NCBI RefSeq assembly: GCF_001969365.1
Contig: NZ_CP019312.1
Coordinates: 1,364,001 to 1,428,000, forward strand
Source of the DNA: Tateyamaria omphalii
GTDB lineage: Bacteria; Pseudomonadota; Alphaproteobacteria; Rhodobacterales; Rhodobacteraceae
DNA length: 64,000 nt
Reading direction: 5' to 3'
Part shown: in pieces, positions 35,609-44,268 of the stretch
Layout: each line of letters begins with the position of its first letter
Position numbering within the stretch: position 1 is the stretch's first letter
Made by a program: the position numbers and the translations under genes
Notes under the pieces: model-generated
What the model was told of the DNA's origin: nothing
What the model saw: only the letters and a program-made list of their open reading frames with translations
Database searches by the model: none

Positions 35609-37689
35609 GCTCGCGCCTCCTGTACGTGATATGTGGAAGAGATTGCCCCGCCTGCGTTTGCGTGAGCGACGATGTCGGCCGGGTCCAGGATCAACGCGAT
35701 CTGGCCATCGCCCAGGATGGTTGCCGCAGCAATGCCCGGCGCCCGGTAGAAACTGTCGTCAAGCCCCTTGATGACGACTTGGCGTTGATCTTGGATTTCA
35801 TCCACGACAAGCGCGATGCTGACTTCGTCCTCAAGCGTCAATACGAGTGCAATGCGGTCAACGAAACTGTCGCTGATAGTGCGATATCCAAGGACTGAAC
35901 CGAGATCCAAAAGCGGCAGGAAGGCGCCACGGTTACGTACAACAGATCGGCCCGGCCCAAGCGCTTCGACGTTCGCCTTGGTCAATGTAAGCGTCTCCGA
36001 TACGACGCTAAGAGGCAGGACCAGCGTTTCGCCCGCGACATCGACGACCATTCCATCGAGAACTGCAAGTGTGAGCGGCAAAGAGATGCTGAACAACGTG
36101 CCCTGACCCGGCTCGGAGCTGATTGTGATACGTCCGCCAAGAGCGTGAATTGCAGTGCGTACCACGTCCATTCCGACGCCACGCCCCGACAGGTCGGACA
36201 CGCTGGATGCGGTTGAAAATCCAGGCAGAAACAACAGGTTGTCAATGTCGGCGTCCGACAAGTTCGCATCGGCGGAAACAAGCTCTTTGTCTTTGGCCGT
36301 TTGAAATACGCGGGCGCGGTCAATGCCGCCACCATCATCCGAAACGTCGATGATGACGCGACCTGAACGATGGGATGCGCGCAGGTGAATCGCACCTTGC
36401 GCAGGTTTTCCATTTTCCACACGGGCATGCGCCGGCTCTATTCCGTGATCCACCGCGTTACGGATCATGTGCGTCAGCGGGTCGGCAAGCCTTTCGATAA
36501 CGGTCTTATCAACCTCGGTTGTTTCGCCATCGGTGATCAAGCGCACATCTTTCGACACCGATGCGGATGCTTCCCTGACGATCCGCGACATGCGTTGGAA
36601 CAGCGATTTGACCGGCTGCGCCCTGATCATCATGACGCTGTCTTGGATGTCACGGGTAAGGCGTTGAAACTCTTCGAGGCCGTTCATCGCGTCGGAATGC
36701 GGAGAGAGCCCTGCGGATTGCATGCTTTGTGACAGCATGGCCTGATTGATCACCAATTCACCAACCAGGTTCACAAGCCTCTCAACACGTTCGATATCGA
36801 CGCGAACGAAGGTCTTGTTCTTGGTGTCGCGTGGCGGAGCGGATGCCTCAGGTTCTGATAGAGGTGCGGACGAAGCGTTTGACTTCCCGGGTTCGGCCGA
36901 TGTGTCGGCTTCGTCAGCGACAGATGTTGTTGGACCGGGCAGAATTTGCAACTCGCACAACCCGTCGACAAATTCGAAGATGGATGCGACTTCCGCTTCA
37001 TCGACGATTGTGTCGAGCGACAAGGCCCAACTCAAGTAGACGGCTTCAGGCGCCAATTGATTCAAAGTTGGAACGCGGTTTGTATCGCACTTTACAGTGA
37101 GGTCGCCCAGTTCGGCCAACGCTGCAAAGATATGAGGTACGTCGTTCGCCGTCTCAAAAAGTTCAGGCTCAGGGGTGAAGTAAATTTGATAGCGATTGAG
37201 CGCTGTCTCATTTTTTGTTTCTGGATCGTTCAGTAAATCCAAGGAGAGAGCCACAGGCGCGAAATCAGGCTCTTGCGGCTGATCGGCTGGCTGCGGATCA
37301 GCGGCGTGCGCATCCAATTCGGACAGAAGCGCCGCGCTGGTTGCTACCGGAAAATCCTCGTCTTCGCGTGCGGCACGAACGATATCAGACAGATGGTCTG
37401 CCGCTCGGAAAAACAGACCCAAAAGGTCCGTTGTGACAGCCAGACGTGCATCGCGGACAGCGTCCAAAACAGTTTCATACCGGTGCGAAAATGTTACCAT
37501 ATGATCAAGACCGAAGGCGCCCGCGCCGCCCTTGATCGAATGCACGGCACGGAAAATCACGTGAATGGCGTCGCCATCGTCGGTTCCTGTCTCCAACGCA
37601 TGAAGACCGTCTTGCAAGGCTTCCAGCAATTCTTCGCATTCCACAAAAAACGAGGCGCGAATTTCCGCCATTGGGTCCGAGGCCGTCAT
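35605..37689 (-). CDS. cheA: chemotaxis histidine kinase CheA
   Basis: About 694 residues. The phosphotransfer histidine is H50 in RAVHSIKGGAGAFG. A variable middle with Pro/Ala/Ser-rich linkers follows, then a dimerisation region (VNLVGELVINQAML), the ATP-binding boxes (LTHMIRNAVDHG, DDGGGIDRAR, GRGVGMDVV) and the CheW-like regulatory domain (LPLSVVSETL). Phosphate goes to CheY and CheB. The ATG at 37689 lies eight bases beyond the cheY stop; MAEIRASFF six codons later is an alternative. Confidence 0.93.
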   Translation of the reverse strand: MTASDPMAEIRASFFVECEELLEALQDGLHALETGTDDGDAIHVIFRAVHSIKGGAGAFGLDHMVTFSHRYETVLDAVRDARLAVTTDLLGLFFRAADHLSDIVRAAREDEDFPVATSAALLSELDAHAADPQPADQPQEPDFAPVALSLDLLNDPETKNETALNRYQIYFTPEPELFETANDVPHIFAALAELGDLTVKCDTNRVPTLNQLAPEAVYLSWALSLDTIVDEAEVASIFEFVDGLCELQILPGPTTSVADEADTSAEPGKSNASSAPLSEPEASAPPRDTKNKTFVRVDIERVERLVNLVGELVINQAMLSQSMQSAGLSPHSDAMNGLEEFQRLTRDIQDSVMMIRAQPVKSLFQRMSRIVREASASVSKDVRLITDGETTEVDKTVIERLADPLTHMIRNAVDHGIEPAHARVENGKPAQGAIHLRASHRSGRVIIDVSDDGGGIDRARVFQTAKDKELVSADANLSDADIDNLLFLPGFSTASSVSDLSGRGVGMDVVRTAIHALGGRITISSEPGQGTLFSISLPLTLAVLDGMVVDVAGETLVLPLSVVSETLTLTKANVEALGPGRSVVRNRGAFLPLLDLGSVLGYRTISDSFVDRIALVLTLEDEVSIALVVDEIQDQRQVVIKGLDDSFYRAPGIAAATILGDGQIALILDPADIVAHANAGGAISSTYHVQEARA

Positions 37690-37697
37690 GAGCGTTG

Positions 37698-38063
37698 CTA
37701 CCCGGCAACCATTTGCAGTGCCTTGACCAGTTTGGTCGGATCGAACGGTTTTACAATCCAACCTGTGGCACCGGCAGAACGAGCGCGCATCTTCATTTCG
37801 GGTGCTGCTTCAGTGGTCAGAACAAGGATCGGCGTCGTTTTGTGATCGGAGCCGTTACGCACGGCGTCGATAAAGCCAAAGCCATCCAGCCGCGGCATGT
37901 TGATATCAGTGATAATCACATCTGGATTCAGATCCGCCAAAACCTCTGTCCCATGCACACCGTCGTCGGCTGTGTGCACGGTGAAACCAACCGGTTCCAG
38001 CGCCAAGCGTATCATGTCGCGCATCGTGCGGCTGTCATCCACAGCAAGGATTTCAAGGCTCAT
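37698..38063 (-). CDS. cheY: chemotaxis response regulator CheY (first copy)
   Basis: 121 residues. D9-D10, phospho-acceptor D53 (ITDINMPRLDG), T83-T84 region (LVLTTEA) and K105 (IVKPFD) complete the receiver. It lies immediately before cheA, the place of cheY1 in rhizobial che operons, and its ATG overlaps the STAS gene stop. Confidence 0.93.
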   Translation of the reverse strand: MSLEILAVDDSRTMRDMIRLALEPVGFTVHTADDGVHGTEVLADLNPDVIITDINMPRLDGFGFIDAVRNGSDHKTTPILVLTTEAAPEMKMRARSAGATGWIVKPFDPTKLVKALQMVAG

Positions 38064-38338
38064 GTCGCTTCCTTCGGTGTCGTTAGCTCGGTCAGCCCCA
38101 TCAGCGAAAGCTGCTGATGCGCGCGCGGTTGCAAGTTATCAATCGACAAGGTCCGGTTACTTGCGTCCGCAGTGCGACATGCGCTCAGCAAGACTTGCGC
38201 GCCCATCGCACCAATATGGACTGTTTTCGCTGCATCAAGGCGGATGTCAGCCGCATGATCGTATGCCAGTAACTCTGCCATCAGCTCTGGCGCTGTCGTG
38301 GCGTCCAGTCGGGCTGGCAGGGACACCACATCATTCAT
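38060..38338 (-). CDS. STAS-domain protein, first gene of the che operon
   Basis: 92 residues with a STAS fold: LPARLDATTAPELMAEL, then VHIGAMGAQVLLSACRTA. In anti-sigma-factor antagonists the loop after the central strand carries a phosphorylatable Ser/Thr (as in DSSG); here the loop reads HIGAMG, so no serine is present and regulation by that route is unlikely. By place, before cheY and cheA, it resembles the small CheS-type protein of Sinorhizobium meliloti that helps CheA; this is an inference from position. Confidence 0.75.
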   Translation of the reverse strand: MNDVVSLPARLDATTAPELMAELLAYDHAADIRLDAAKTVHIGAMGAQVLLSACRTADASNRTLSIDNLQPRAHQQLSLMGLTELTTPKEAT

Positions 38339-38422
38339 GAGATATGCGGCAAGCTGCGCGAGAATGACGGCTCATCTTGTCCCTCCGGGTTACGACTACA
38401 ACGTCGGTTTAGCGGACGCTCC

Positions 38423-38438
38423 GTTAAGACCGGGTTAC
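38423..38438 (-). promoter_or_regulatory. candidate CtrA site upstream of the che operon
   Basis: Read on the minus strand the bases are GTAA-CCCGGTC-TTAAC, one base off the CtrA consensus TTAA-N7-TTAAC. It is about 85-100 bp before the STAS start codon, in a suitable place to activate the leftward che operon. CtrA controls motility in many Rhodobacteraceae. A one-off match of this short motif can occur by chance. Confidence 0.35.
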
Positions 38439-38472
38439 CGAAACTGCGCTGCAAAATGGCGCGTGGCAAATG

Positions 38473-38501
38473 AAAACGCCCGGGCGACAAACCCGGGCGG
38501 A
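38473..38501 (-). terminator. rho-independent terminator of the one-carbon operon
   Basis: On the minus strand CGCCCGGG and CCCGGGCG pair around a seven-base loop and are followed by TTTTCATTT. It lies 30 bp beyond the stop of the methyltransferase gene and before the che promoter region. Confidence 0.85.
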
Positions 38502-38529
38502 CTTAGCTTGCAATCAGGATTCAGTCTGG

Positions 38530-39609
38530 TCAGCCGCGACGGCGTCGACCACCGCGTCCGCCGCGCCCACGGCCTTCCTCACCTGCCTTGGCAGGGGCGC
38601 GGTTGAACTTGATCCACTCGCCGCCACCTTCGTCGTTGTTGGTCAGAAAGTTGGCGGCACGGATCGCTTCCATTTCCTTGCCCGCAAGGGGTTTGGTCGA
38701 CCCCATGCCGAACGCCTGGACAAATGCTTCGTCGTCCATCCCCTCCGGCAAAACAATACCAGACGCTTCGACTTCGGCCCGCTTTTCAGCGATTTTCTTC
38801 GGGCCAACGGGCAGGGCGACAGGGTTCATGATGGCCGACGTCATGCCAGCACCCATGGCCATTGGCAGAAAGGCGTTGTTGATGCCGTGGCGGTTGGGCA
38901 GACCGAACGAGATGTTGGACGCACCGCATGTAGTGTTCACACCAAGCTCTTCGCGCAGGCGCCGCACAAGAGTGAACACTTGCAACCCAGCCGTCCCCAT
39001 TGCACCAATCGGCATGACCAGCGGGTCGACAACGATGTCGTGCGCAGGAATGCCGAAGTCGGCAGCGCGTTCAACGATTTTCTTGGCGACGGCAAAGCGG
39101 ACATCGGGATCTTCGGAGATACCGGTGTCGTCGTTCGAAATCGCGACCACGGGGACATTGTACTTTTTGACAAGGGGCAGGACCAGTTCAAGCCGCTCTT
39201 CCTCGCCGGTGACCGAGTTCAGCAGCGGGCGACCCTCGGCCGCGGCAAGTCCGTTTTCCAGCGCACCCGGCACCGAGCTGTCGATGCAGAGCGGGCAATC
39301 CGTGACCGCCTGGACAGTTTCGACAAGTTGCCTCATCAGTTCGGGCTCGACAAAGTTATTATCGGCATAGCGCGGGTCTTCGGCCATCTTGTTTGAGAAT
39401 ACGGCACCCGAATTGACATCAAGCACGGTCGCACCAGCCGCGACCTGCGCGAGAGCATCGGCTTGCACGCGGCTGAAATCGCCGCGCTCCAACTCTTCGT
39501 TCAGGATCTTGCGGCCCGTGGGGTTGATCCGTTCACCGATCACGCAAAAGGGTTGGTCAAAACCAATGAGGGCTGTCCTGGTTTTGGATTCGACGACGGT
39601 GCGTGTCAT
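38530..39609 (-). CDS. methyltetrahydrofolate methyltransferase (pterin-binding TIM barrel)
   Basis: 359 residues. FCVIGERINPTGRK at the start, ATVLDVNSGAVF, CPLCIDSSVPGALE, NSVTGEEERLE and DIVVDPLVMPIG are the motifs of methyl-THF:corrinoid methyltransferases (AcsE/MetH-like pterin barrel). It would exchange methyl groups between THF and a corrinoid protein; no corrinoid protein gene is in the window. The last 17 residues are almost only Arg and Gly (seven R, eight G), an unusual basic tail for this family. It is the third gene of the leftward set with metF. Confidence 0.88.
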   Translation of the reverse strand: MTRTVVESKTRTALIGFDQPFCVIGERINPTGRKILNEELERGDFSRVQADALAQVAAGATVLDVNSGAVFSNKMAEDPRYADNNFVEPELMRQLVETVQAVTDCPLCIDSSVPGALENGLAAAEGRPLLNSVTGEEERLELVLPLVKKYNVPVVAISNDDTGISEDPDVRFAVAKKIVERAADFGIPAHDIVVDPLVMPIGAMGTAGLQVFTLVRRLREELGVNTTCGASNISFGLPNRHGINNAFLPMAMGAGMTSAIMNPVALPVGPKKIAEKRAEVEASGIVLPEGMDDEAFVQAFGMGSTKPLAGKEMEAIRAANFLTNNDEGGGEWIKFNRAPAKAGEEGRGRGGRGGRRRRG

Positions 39610-39762
39610 GGGTGCTGCCTTTGTGCATGTGATTGGCGAAGTGTTGATCCGATTCCCGCAGTGCTGCGCAGGTCAAAACGACGTCTCGCGGATTGGATAA
39701 GACACCTACCGCGCATAGACGATCTGCGCGAGAGGGGTGGCGATGAAACCTTTTCAGGACCG

Positions 39763-40704
39763 TTATGAGCCAGACGCGCGTGCCGCCGCGGGCACTGCTG
39801 ACGCGCCGCCATTTTCGATTGCCCAGTTTGCGTTGGTCTTGATCCCCCCAAGGGGGAAAAAGTGAACCTGCGCGATGTTGAAATCAGGGTTGGCCGCCTT
39901 GTGCGCGGCAAGCTCTGAAACCACGTCGGTCGGTTCAAAGGGAAGCAGCAGCTTCGTCACGTCCTTTGCCCGGCGTTGCAGCACACGCAACGAGGGGCCG
40001 ACGCCGCAGGCGATGGCAAACTTGACCATCGTCTGCAGCTTGGCCGGTCCGGCAATCCCAATGTGGATCGGCAAGTCGATCCCCGCCGCCGTCAGGCTGT
40101 CGGCCCATGTGATAATCGGACGTGCTTCAAACGCAAACTGTGTGGCGATGGCCATATCAGCATCCGTGCGCTCAGAGAATTTCTGTTTCCATTGAAGTGC
40201 TTCATCGACGTTCTTCATGCTTCCATCAGCGTCGATATCCTTGTTTCCCTCTGGATGGCCCGCAACGTGAAGACGTTTGAAGCCCGCGCGATCAAAGGCA
40301 CCGGTTTCCATGAGCTGCATGGAACTGTGAAGATCGCCATGAGGCTGATCAACGCCGCCCGCCAGAAGAAGCGCCTGATCGACACCGGCCTCGCCCTGAT
40401 ACCGGGCGATCCAGTCCGCGAGCGTAGCCGCGTCCTTGATGATACGCGCCGGAAAGTGCGGCATGACGGTAAAGCCCTCACCGGCCAAGCGCCGGGCGGT
40501 GGCGACCATGTCCTCGATGGGCGTGCCTTCGATATGCGCGATGTAGACGCGGGTGCCGACCGGCAGGATCGCGCGGAAATCTTCCACCTTCTGCGCGGTG
40601 CGCGGCATGACTTCGATGGAGTACCCTCGCAGGAACGCCTCGACCTCGGGCGAAAGGGTGCCAGCCACCGGGCCGTCGTCGCGTTTGAAGTTCAGCAATG
40701 CCAT
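39763..40704 (-). CDS. metF: methylenetetrahydrofolate reductase (MetF-like)
   Basis: 313 residues from MALLNFKRDD behind GGGAGGTG. The barrel shows VEAFLRGYSIEVMPR, VYIAHIEGTP and a PIHIGIAGPAKLQT segment. MTHFR interconverts 5,10-methylene-THF and 5-methyl-THF with FAD. In an organism using DmdA it could also run toward oxidation of methyl-THF, which demethylation produces, so this operon and dmdA are metabolically linked though 37 kb apart. It lacks the usual length of vertebrate types, as expected for bacteria. Confidence 0.88.
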   Translation of the reverse strand: MALLNFKRDDGPVAGTLSPEVEAFLRGYSIEVMPRTAQKVEDFRAILPVGTRVYIAHIEGTPIEDMVATARRLAGEGFTVMPHFPARIIKDAATLADWIARYQGEAGVDQALLLAGGVDQPHGDLHSSMQLMETGAFDRAGFKRLHVAGHPEGNKDIDADGSMKNVDEALQWKQKFSERTDADMAIATQFAFEARPIITWADSLTAAGIDLPIHIGIAGPAKLQTMVKFAIACGVGPSLRVLQRRAKDVTKLLLPFEPTDVVSELAAHKAANPDFNIAQVHFFPLGGIKTNANWAIENGGASAVPAAARASGS

Positions 40705-40735
40705 GGCGGCACCTCCCAGTTGCCGGGACCTGGGG

Positions 40736-41032
40736 TCAGGCCCACCCTTCATTGTCGATCAGCGCCTTGATACGCGCCTGATCATACTCTTTTTCAAGCC
40801 GCACAGCCTCGGCTTCGGCCACTTCGGCCGGATCGCCTTCGACCGGATACGGAGCGGCCTTGCGCCATTCGGCGAGGTAGGCGTCAGCGTCCTTGGCGTT
40901 CACTTTCATCGCAGCGCGGTCAATGGCTTGCTCGAACCGTTCCTCGAGCTGACGTTTCGAACCACGACGCCCTTTGCCCACGATCACCTGGGCCGGGATG
41001 TCTCGCCAATAAACAATCGTGACGTCAGGCAT
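40736..41032 (-). CDS. 'virulence factor' family small protein (PF13769-like)
   Basis: 98 residues, starting MPDVTIVYWRDIPAQVIVGKGRR, with a helical, charged second half that ends in NEGWA. It matches a small family named 'virulence factor' in databases but without an established function. It is the first gene of the operon with metF and the methyl-THF methyltransferase, 31 bp ahead of metF; the same trio recurs in Rhodobacteraceae from memory. A role in one-carbon or corrinoid chemistry is therefore more likely than virulence. Confidence 0.8.
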   Translation of the reverse strand: MPDVTIVYWRDIPAQVIVGKGRRGSKRQLEERFEQAIDRAAMKVNAKDADAYLAEWRKAAPYPVEGDPAEVAEAEAVRLEKEYDQARIKALIDNEGWA

Positions 41033-41237
41033 GTGATTCCTCCAATTCAGCTTCCCTCATACGCCAGGATGCCGCTGCTCAAGGACCCGTTTTCGACAAA
41101 GATAACGGAGTTTGCGACGCGTGAACGATCCATAAGATCCGTAATATCTCAGGCCAGCATCACAAGCGTGATTTCTTGTTGAAGCTGGCGGCAGAAAAAC
41201 TGAGGGTCGTGAGTGGGATAGGGCAGCGAGAAAACTG

Positions 41238-41900
41238 ATGGTGATACAAGTAGACGCGTACAGGATTGCCTATATGGCGGTTCCGAAATGTGCATCTTCG
41301 AGCGTCAAACGCGCGCTTGCAGAACTCGACCCACAAATCGACACAGCGTCGCTCGAAGTTCCCACATCCAATGAGAATTCCAAGTGGCACGCGGTCTATC
41401 CAACCCAGCGGTTTCGCCCCCATCGTTGGGAAAAGGTTCCGGATGACTGGTTTGGATTTACGGTTGTCCGGGATCCTCTGAAACGGCTGATTGCTTGTTA
41501 CACCGACCGTGTCGTGACGCGCCGCGAACTTCATAATTCGCCCAGGATAAGAAGCGGTCAGGTCAATCTGCCTGCGGATCCTGACCCTGATTTTTTTCTG
41601 CAAAATCTGGGGGCGTATCGTGACGCGTCTTCGGTCATAAAGCACCACACAATGCATATCTGGCTGTTCACCGGCCCAAAGCTGGAAAAGTACCAAAAAG
41701 TCTACAAAATCGAGGACCTCGAGACGCTGCGAGGCGATCTTGCCGAGTGGACACAAACCGACGTGGCGTTCGCAAGCGAAAACAAAAGCGACATCTCACT
41801 GGATATCGACGATCTGTCGGACCAGACCCTCGCGTCCTTGGGCCCCTGGTTGCGCGAGGAATACGCTTTTTTAAAGGACCACTACGCGCAAACCCGTTGA
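41238..41900 (+). CDS. sulfotransferase family protein
   Basis: 220 residues. The PAPS-binding loop is PKCASSSVKRAL near residue 16, and the 3'-phosphate site is VVRDPLKRLIACY, as in carbohydrate-type (Sulfotransfer_2) enzymes. It would transfer sulfate to an exported sugar or glycan; no glycan genes are beside it, so the acceptor is unknown. No strong ribosome site precedes the ATG. The gene is less GC-rich than its neighbours (about 48% in one hand-counted line), which hints at transfer. Confidence 0.82.
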   Translation: MVIQVDAYRIAYMAVPKCASSSVKRALAELDPQIDTASLEVPTSNENSKWHAVYPTQRFRPHRWEKVPDDWFGFTVVRDPLKRLIACYTDRVVTRRELHNSPRIRSGQVNLPADPDPDFFLQNLGAYRDASSVIKHHTMHIWLFTGPKLEKYQKVYKIEDLETLRGDLAEWTQTDVAFASENKSDISLDIDDLSDQTLASLGPWLREEYAFLKDHYAQTR

Positions 41901-41984
41901 TATCGGGTGAGGGTTTTGAACCCACTTGCGTGAATGCGTCGCAGGACATATCGTCAAACTAACCCGTTATGAAAGGCGCAGAAT

Positions 41985-43109
41985 ATGGCGCCACAGCGTC
42001 CCCGAGGTGCGGGCGCGACAAAGACCAAAGGTCCCCCAGCGGGGGCCAAGCCCGTGCCGCGTGCCCCAGGATCGCCCGAGCTTTACGCCGCGCTTGATCT
42101 GGGTACGAACAGTTGTCGCATGTTGATTGCCGAGCCGCGAGGCGCGGGCTTTCATGTTGTCGACAGTTTCTCGAAATCCGTGCAGTTGGGTCTGGGCCTT
42201 GAAAGGTCTGGCAAACTGTCACGCGGATCCATGACGCGCACTGTGCAGGCGATGCGCATTTGCCAGCAAAAGCTGAAGCGTCACAAGGTCAAGCGCATGC
42301 GCCTTGTTGCAACAGAAGCGTGCCGCCGCGCTGTCAACGCACTTGAATTTGTCCAACGTGTGCATCGTGAAACGGGTCTGCGCCTCGATATTATCGAGCC
42401 GGAGGAGGAGGCGCGGCTCGCTGTGATCTCCTGCGCGCCGCTGGTCAGTCCCAAGACTGAAAACCTGCTGGTGGTCGATATCGGCGGTGGCTCGACAGAA
42501 TTGGTGTGGATCGACCTGTCGGCTGTGCCGCGCCCGGATCGCCCCCAAGCCATCATGCGGTTGCATTCCGGCTTCAAACAGGCGGCCTCGGATATTCCAG
42601 AGGCGCGTGTGGTGGACTGGATCAGCGTCCCCCTTGGGGTCGCCACCCTGCGCGAGCAGTTCAATGATGTGGACGACGATTCCGCCCGCTTTGCCCTAAT
42701 GAGCTGGTTTTTCGAGGAAAACCTGGCCGACTTCTCACCCTACCACGCCACGGAACCGACCGAGCGCTTCCAGATCATCGGAACATCCGGCACCGTGACC
42801 ACGGTCGCGGCGTCCCACTTGGGTTTGAAGCGCTATGACCGGACCAAGGTGGATGGTTTGCGGATGACATCGGACCAGATCGACACTGTGATCCGGTCCT
42901 ATCTGGCGATGGGGCCGGGTGGGCGGCGTGCTGACCCACGGATCGGATCGGACCGTCACGCCCTGATCATGTCAGGGGCTGCGATCTTGCAGGCCCTCAT
43001 GCGCTGCTGGCCAACCAACCGTCTGTCCGTCGCGGACCGTGGCCTGCGCGAAGGGCTGCTCTACGCACAGATGAGTGCCGATGGCGTGCTCGATGATCAG
43101 ATGATCTGA
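41985..43109 (+). CDS. ppx: exopolyphosphatase / GppA-type phosphatase
   Basis: 374 residues of the ASKHA fold. After a Pro/Ala/Lys-rich leader of about 32 residues come ALDLGTNSCRMLI, EPEEEARLAV, LVVDIGGGSTELVW and IGTSGTVTTVA, the Ppx/GppA pattern. It removes terminal phosphate from polyphosphate or converts pppGpp to ppGpp. It is shorter than E. coli Ppx because the C-terminal HD-like domain is missing. It precedes rlmE by 120 bp, a common order in alphaproteobacteria. Confidence 0.9.
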   Translation: MAPQRPRGAGATKTKGPPAGAKPVPRAPGSPELYAALDLGTNSCRMLIAEPRGAGFHVVDSFSKSVQLGLGLERSGKLSRGSMTRTVQAMRICQQKLKRHKVKRMRLVATEACRRAVNALEFVQRVHRETGLRLDIIEPEEEARLAVISCAPLVSPKTENLLVVDIGGGSTELVWIDLSAVPRPDRPQAIMRLHSGFKQAASDIPEARVVDWISVPLGVATLREQFNDVDDDSARFALMSWFFEENLADFSPYHATEPTERFQIIGTSGTVTTVAASHLGLKRYDRTKVDGLRMTSDQIDTVIRSYLAMGPGGRRADPRIGSDRHALIMSGAAILQALMRCWPTNRLSVADRGLREGLLYAQMSADGVLDDQMI

Positions 43110-43229
43110 TGCGCGCCTTGCATCTTTGGGTCATCGCATCGTGAAACAGTGCAAATGGTGTTAAACTGACAGCCGCTTGATGCGACCTCCAAGGCAAGAT
43201 ATCGCGCAGACAAAAGGACAGGTGACACC

Positions 43230-43955
43230 GTGGCCAAAACTCCCACAGGCAAAAACACATCCGGGCGCGGACAACGGGACCTCAAGGTCAAGGTCAAGAC
43301 GGCGCGCGGGCGCAAGCTGTCGTCGACGCGCTGGTTGCAACGGCAGCTGAACGATCCTTATGTCAAACGGGCGCAGGCCGAAGGGTATCGGGGGCGCGCG
43401 GCGTTCAAGATCCTTGAATTGGATGACAAGTATCGCTTTCTCGTGCCCGGCGCGCGGGTCGTCGATCTGGGCGCGGCACCGGGTGGCTGGTGTCAGGTCG
43501 CGGTCAAACGGGTGAATGCCCTGGGTGAAAAATCCGGCAAGTCCGTCGGCACGATCCTGGGTATCGACCTCCAGGAAATGGAGCCGATCGCAGGCTGCGA
43601 ACTGCACCAGCTGGACTTCATGGAGGACGACGCCGATTTGCAGGTCAAGGACTGGCTCGGCGGCAAGGCCGATGTCGTCATGTCCGACATGGCCGCCGCG
43701 TCCTCGGGCCACAAACAGACGGACCACCTGCGCATCATCTCGCTCTGCGAAGCGGCGGCCTACTTTGCCTTCGACGTGCTGGATGATGGTGGCACATTCG
43801 TCGCCAAAGTGCTGGCGGGTGGGGCGGAAGGCAGCTTGCAACAGCTGCTCAAACAGCGCTTTGCAAAAGTGGCGAACGTCAAGCCGCCAGCATCACGCGC
43901 GGACAGTTCGGAAAAGTTCGTGGTTGCAACCGGGTTTCGCGGTGGCGTCGATTAG
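43230..43955 (+). CDS. rlmE: 23S rRNA (uridine-2'-O)-methyltransferase RlmE (FtsJ/RrmJ)
   Basis: 241 residues. A lysine/arginine-rich N-terminus leads to [13 protein letters not shown], with the catalytic lysine, [15 protein letters not shown] (SAM motif I), [15 protein letters not shown] and [12 protein letters not shown] (second catalytic lysine). It methylates U2552 of 23S rRNA. The start is GTG; AGGTGA precedes it. The length is slightly more than the E. coli protein because of the basic N-terminal extension. Confidence 0.93.
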   Translation: MAKTPTGKNTSGRGQRDLKVKVKTARGRKLSSTRWLQRQLNDPYVKRAQAEGYRGRAAFKILELDDKYRFLVPGARVVDLGAAPGGWCQVAVKRVNALGEKSGKSVGTILGIDLQEMEPIAGCELHQLDFMEDDADLQVKDWLGGKADVVMSDMAAASSGHKQTDHLRIISLCEAAAYFAFDVLDDGGTFVAKVLAGGAEGSLQQLLKQRFAKVANVKPPASRADSSEKFVVATGFRGGVD

Positions 43956-44268
43956 GTGAGCGGTAAGCGGAATGCGCTACGCAGTGCCGTCTTCGCCTCA
44001 ATGTGCACAACCCTGTTTGCTGGCTCGCGCTTTGACAGCATCACCGCCTGAGCGACGCCAGAGCTGCAGCTTGCAACCTCGCCCAGGAGTCGCGCTCTGC
44101 TCGTTCAGGGCGGTATGCCGCGACCTTCGCCAGACGTTGCTGGCGCATCAATTCAAAGAGCCGCATGTGCGGTGTGGTATGGGAAAGCACCGATTTCATG
44201 CGCGAAACATGCGCGCACAATTCGGCCCAATGATGAAGTCAACAAGGCAAAGACGTGGCGCCGCGCGA
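43956..44268. other. 313-bp spacer between rlmE and GlxA-type regulator
   Basis: No gene is convincing on the + strand. On the minus strand a short frame at 44041-44199 could be coding; it is listed separately. No clear terminator or repeat was seen. Confidence 0.5.
44041..44199 (-). CDS. candidate small ORF, 52 residues, unknown
   Basis: Starts MKSVLSHTTPHMRLFELM and continues as a basic helix-rich peptide (RQQRLAKVAAYRPERAERD) ending in ASLRR. I do not recognise it. In favour: length without stops and an Arg/Ala-rich helical look. Against: no clear ribosome site and no known homologue. It lies downstream of the GlxA-type regulator on the same strand. Confidence 0.25.
   Translation of the reverse strand: MKSVLSHTTPHMRLFELMRQQRLAKVAAYRPERAERDSWARLQAAALASLRR

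Noticed and set aside
42025..42050. GGTCCCCC-AGC-GGGGGCC hairpin in the ppx start region as a regulatory element
   Set aside because: It lies inside codons of a low-complexity Lys/Pro/Gly/Ala leader, so the base pattern follows from composition.
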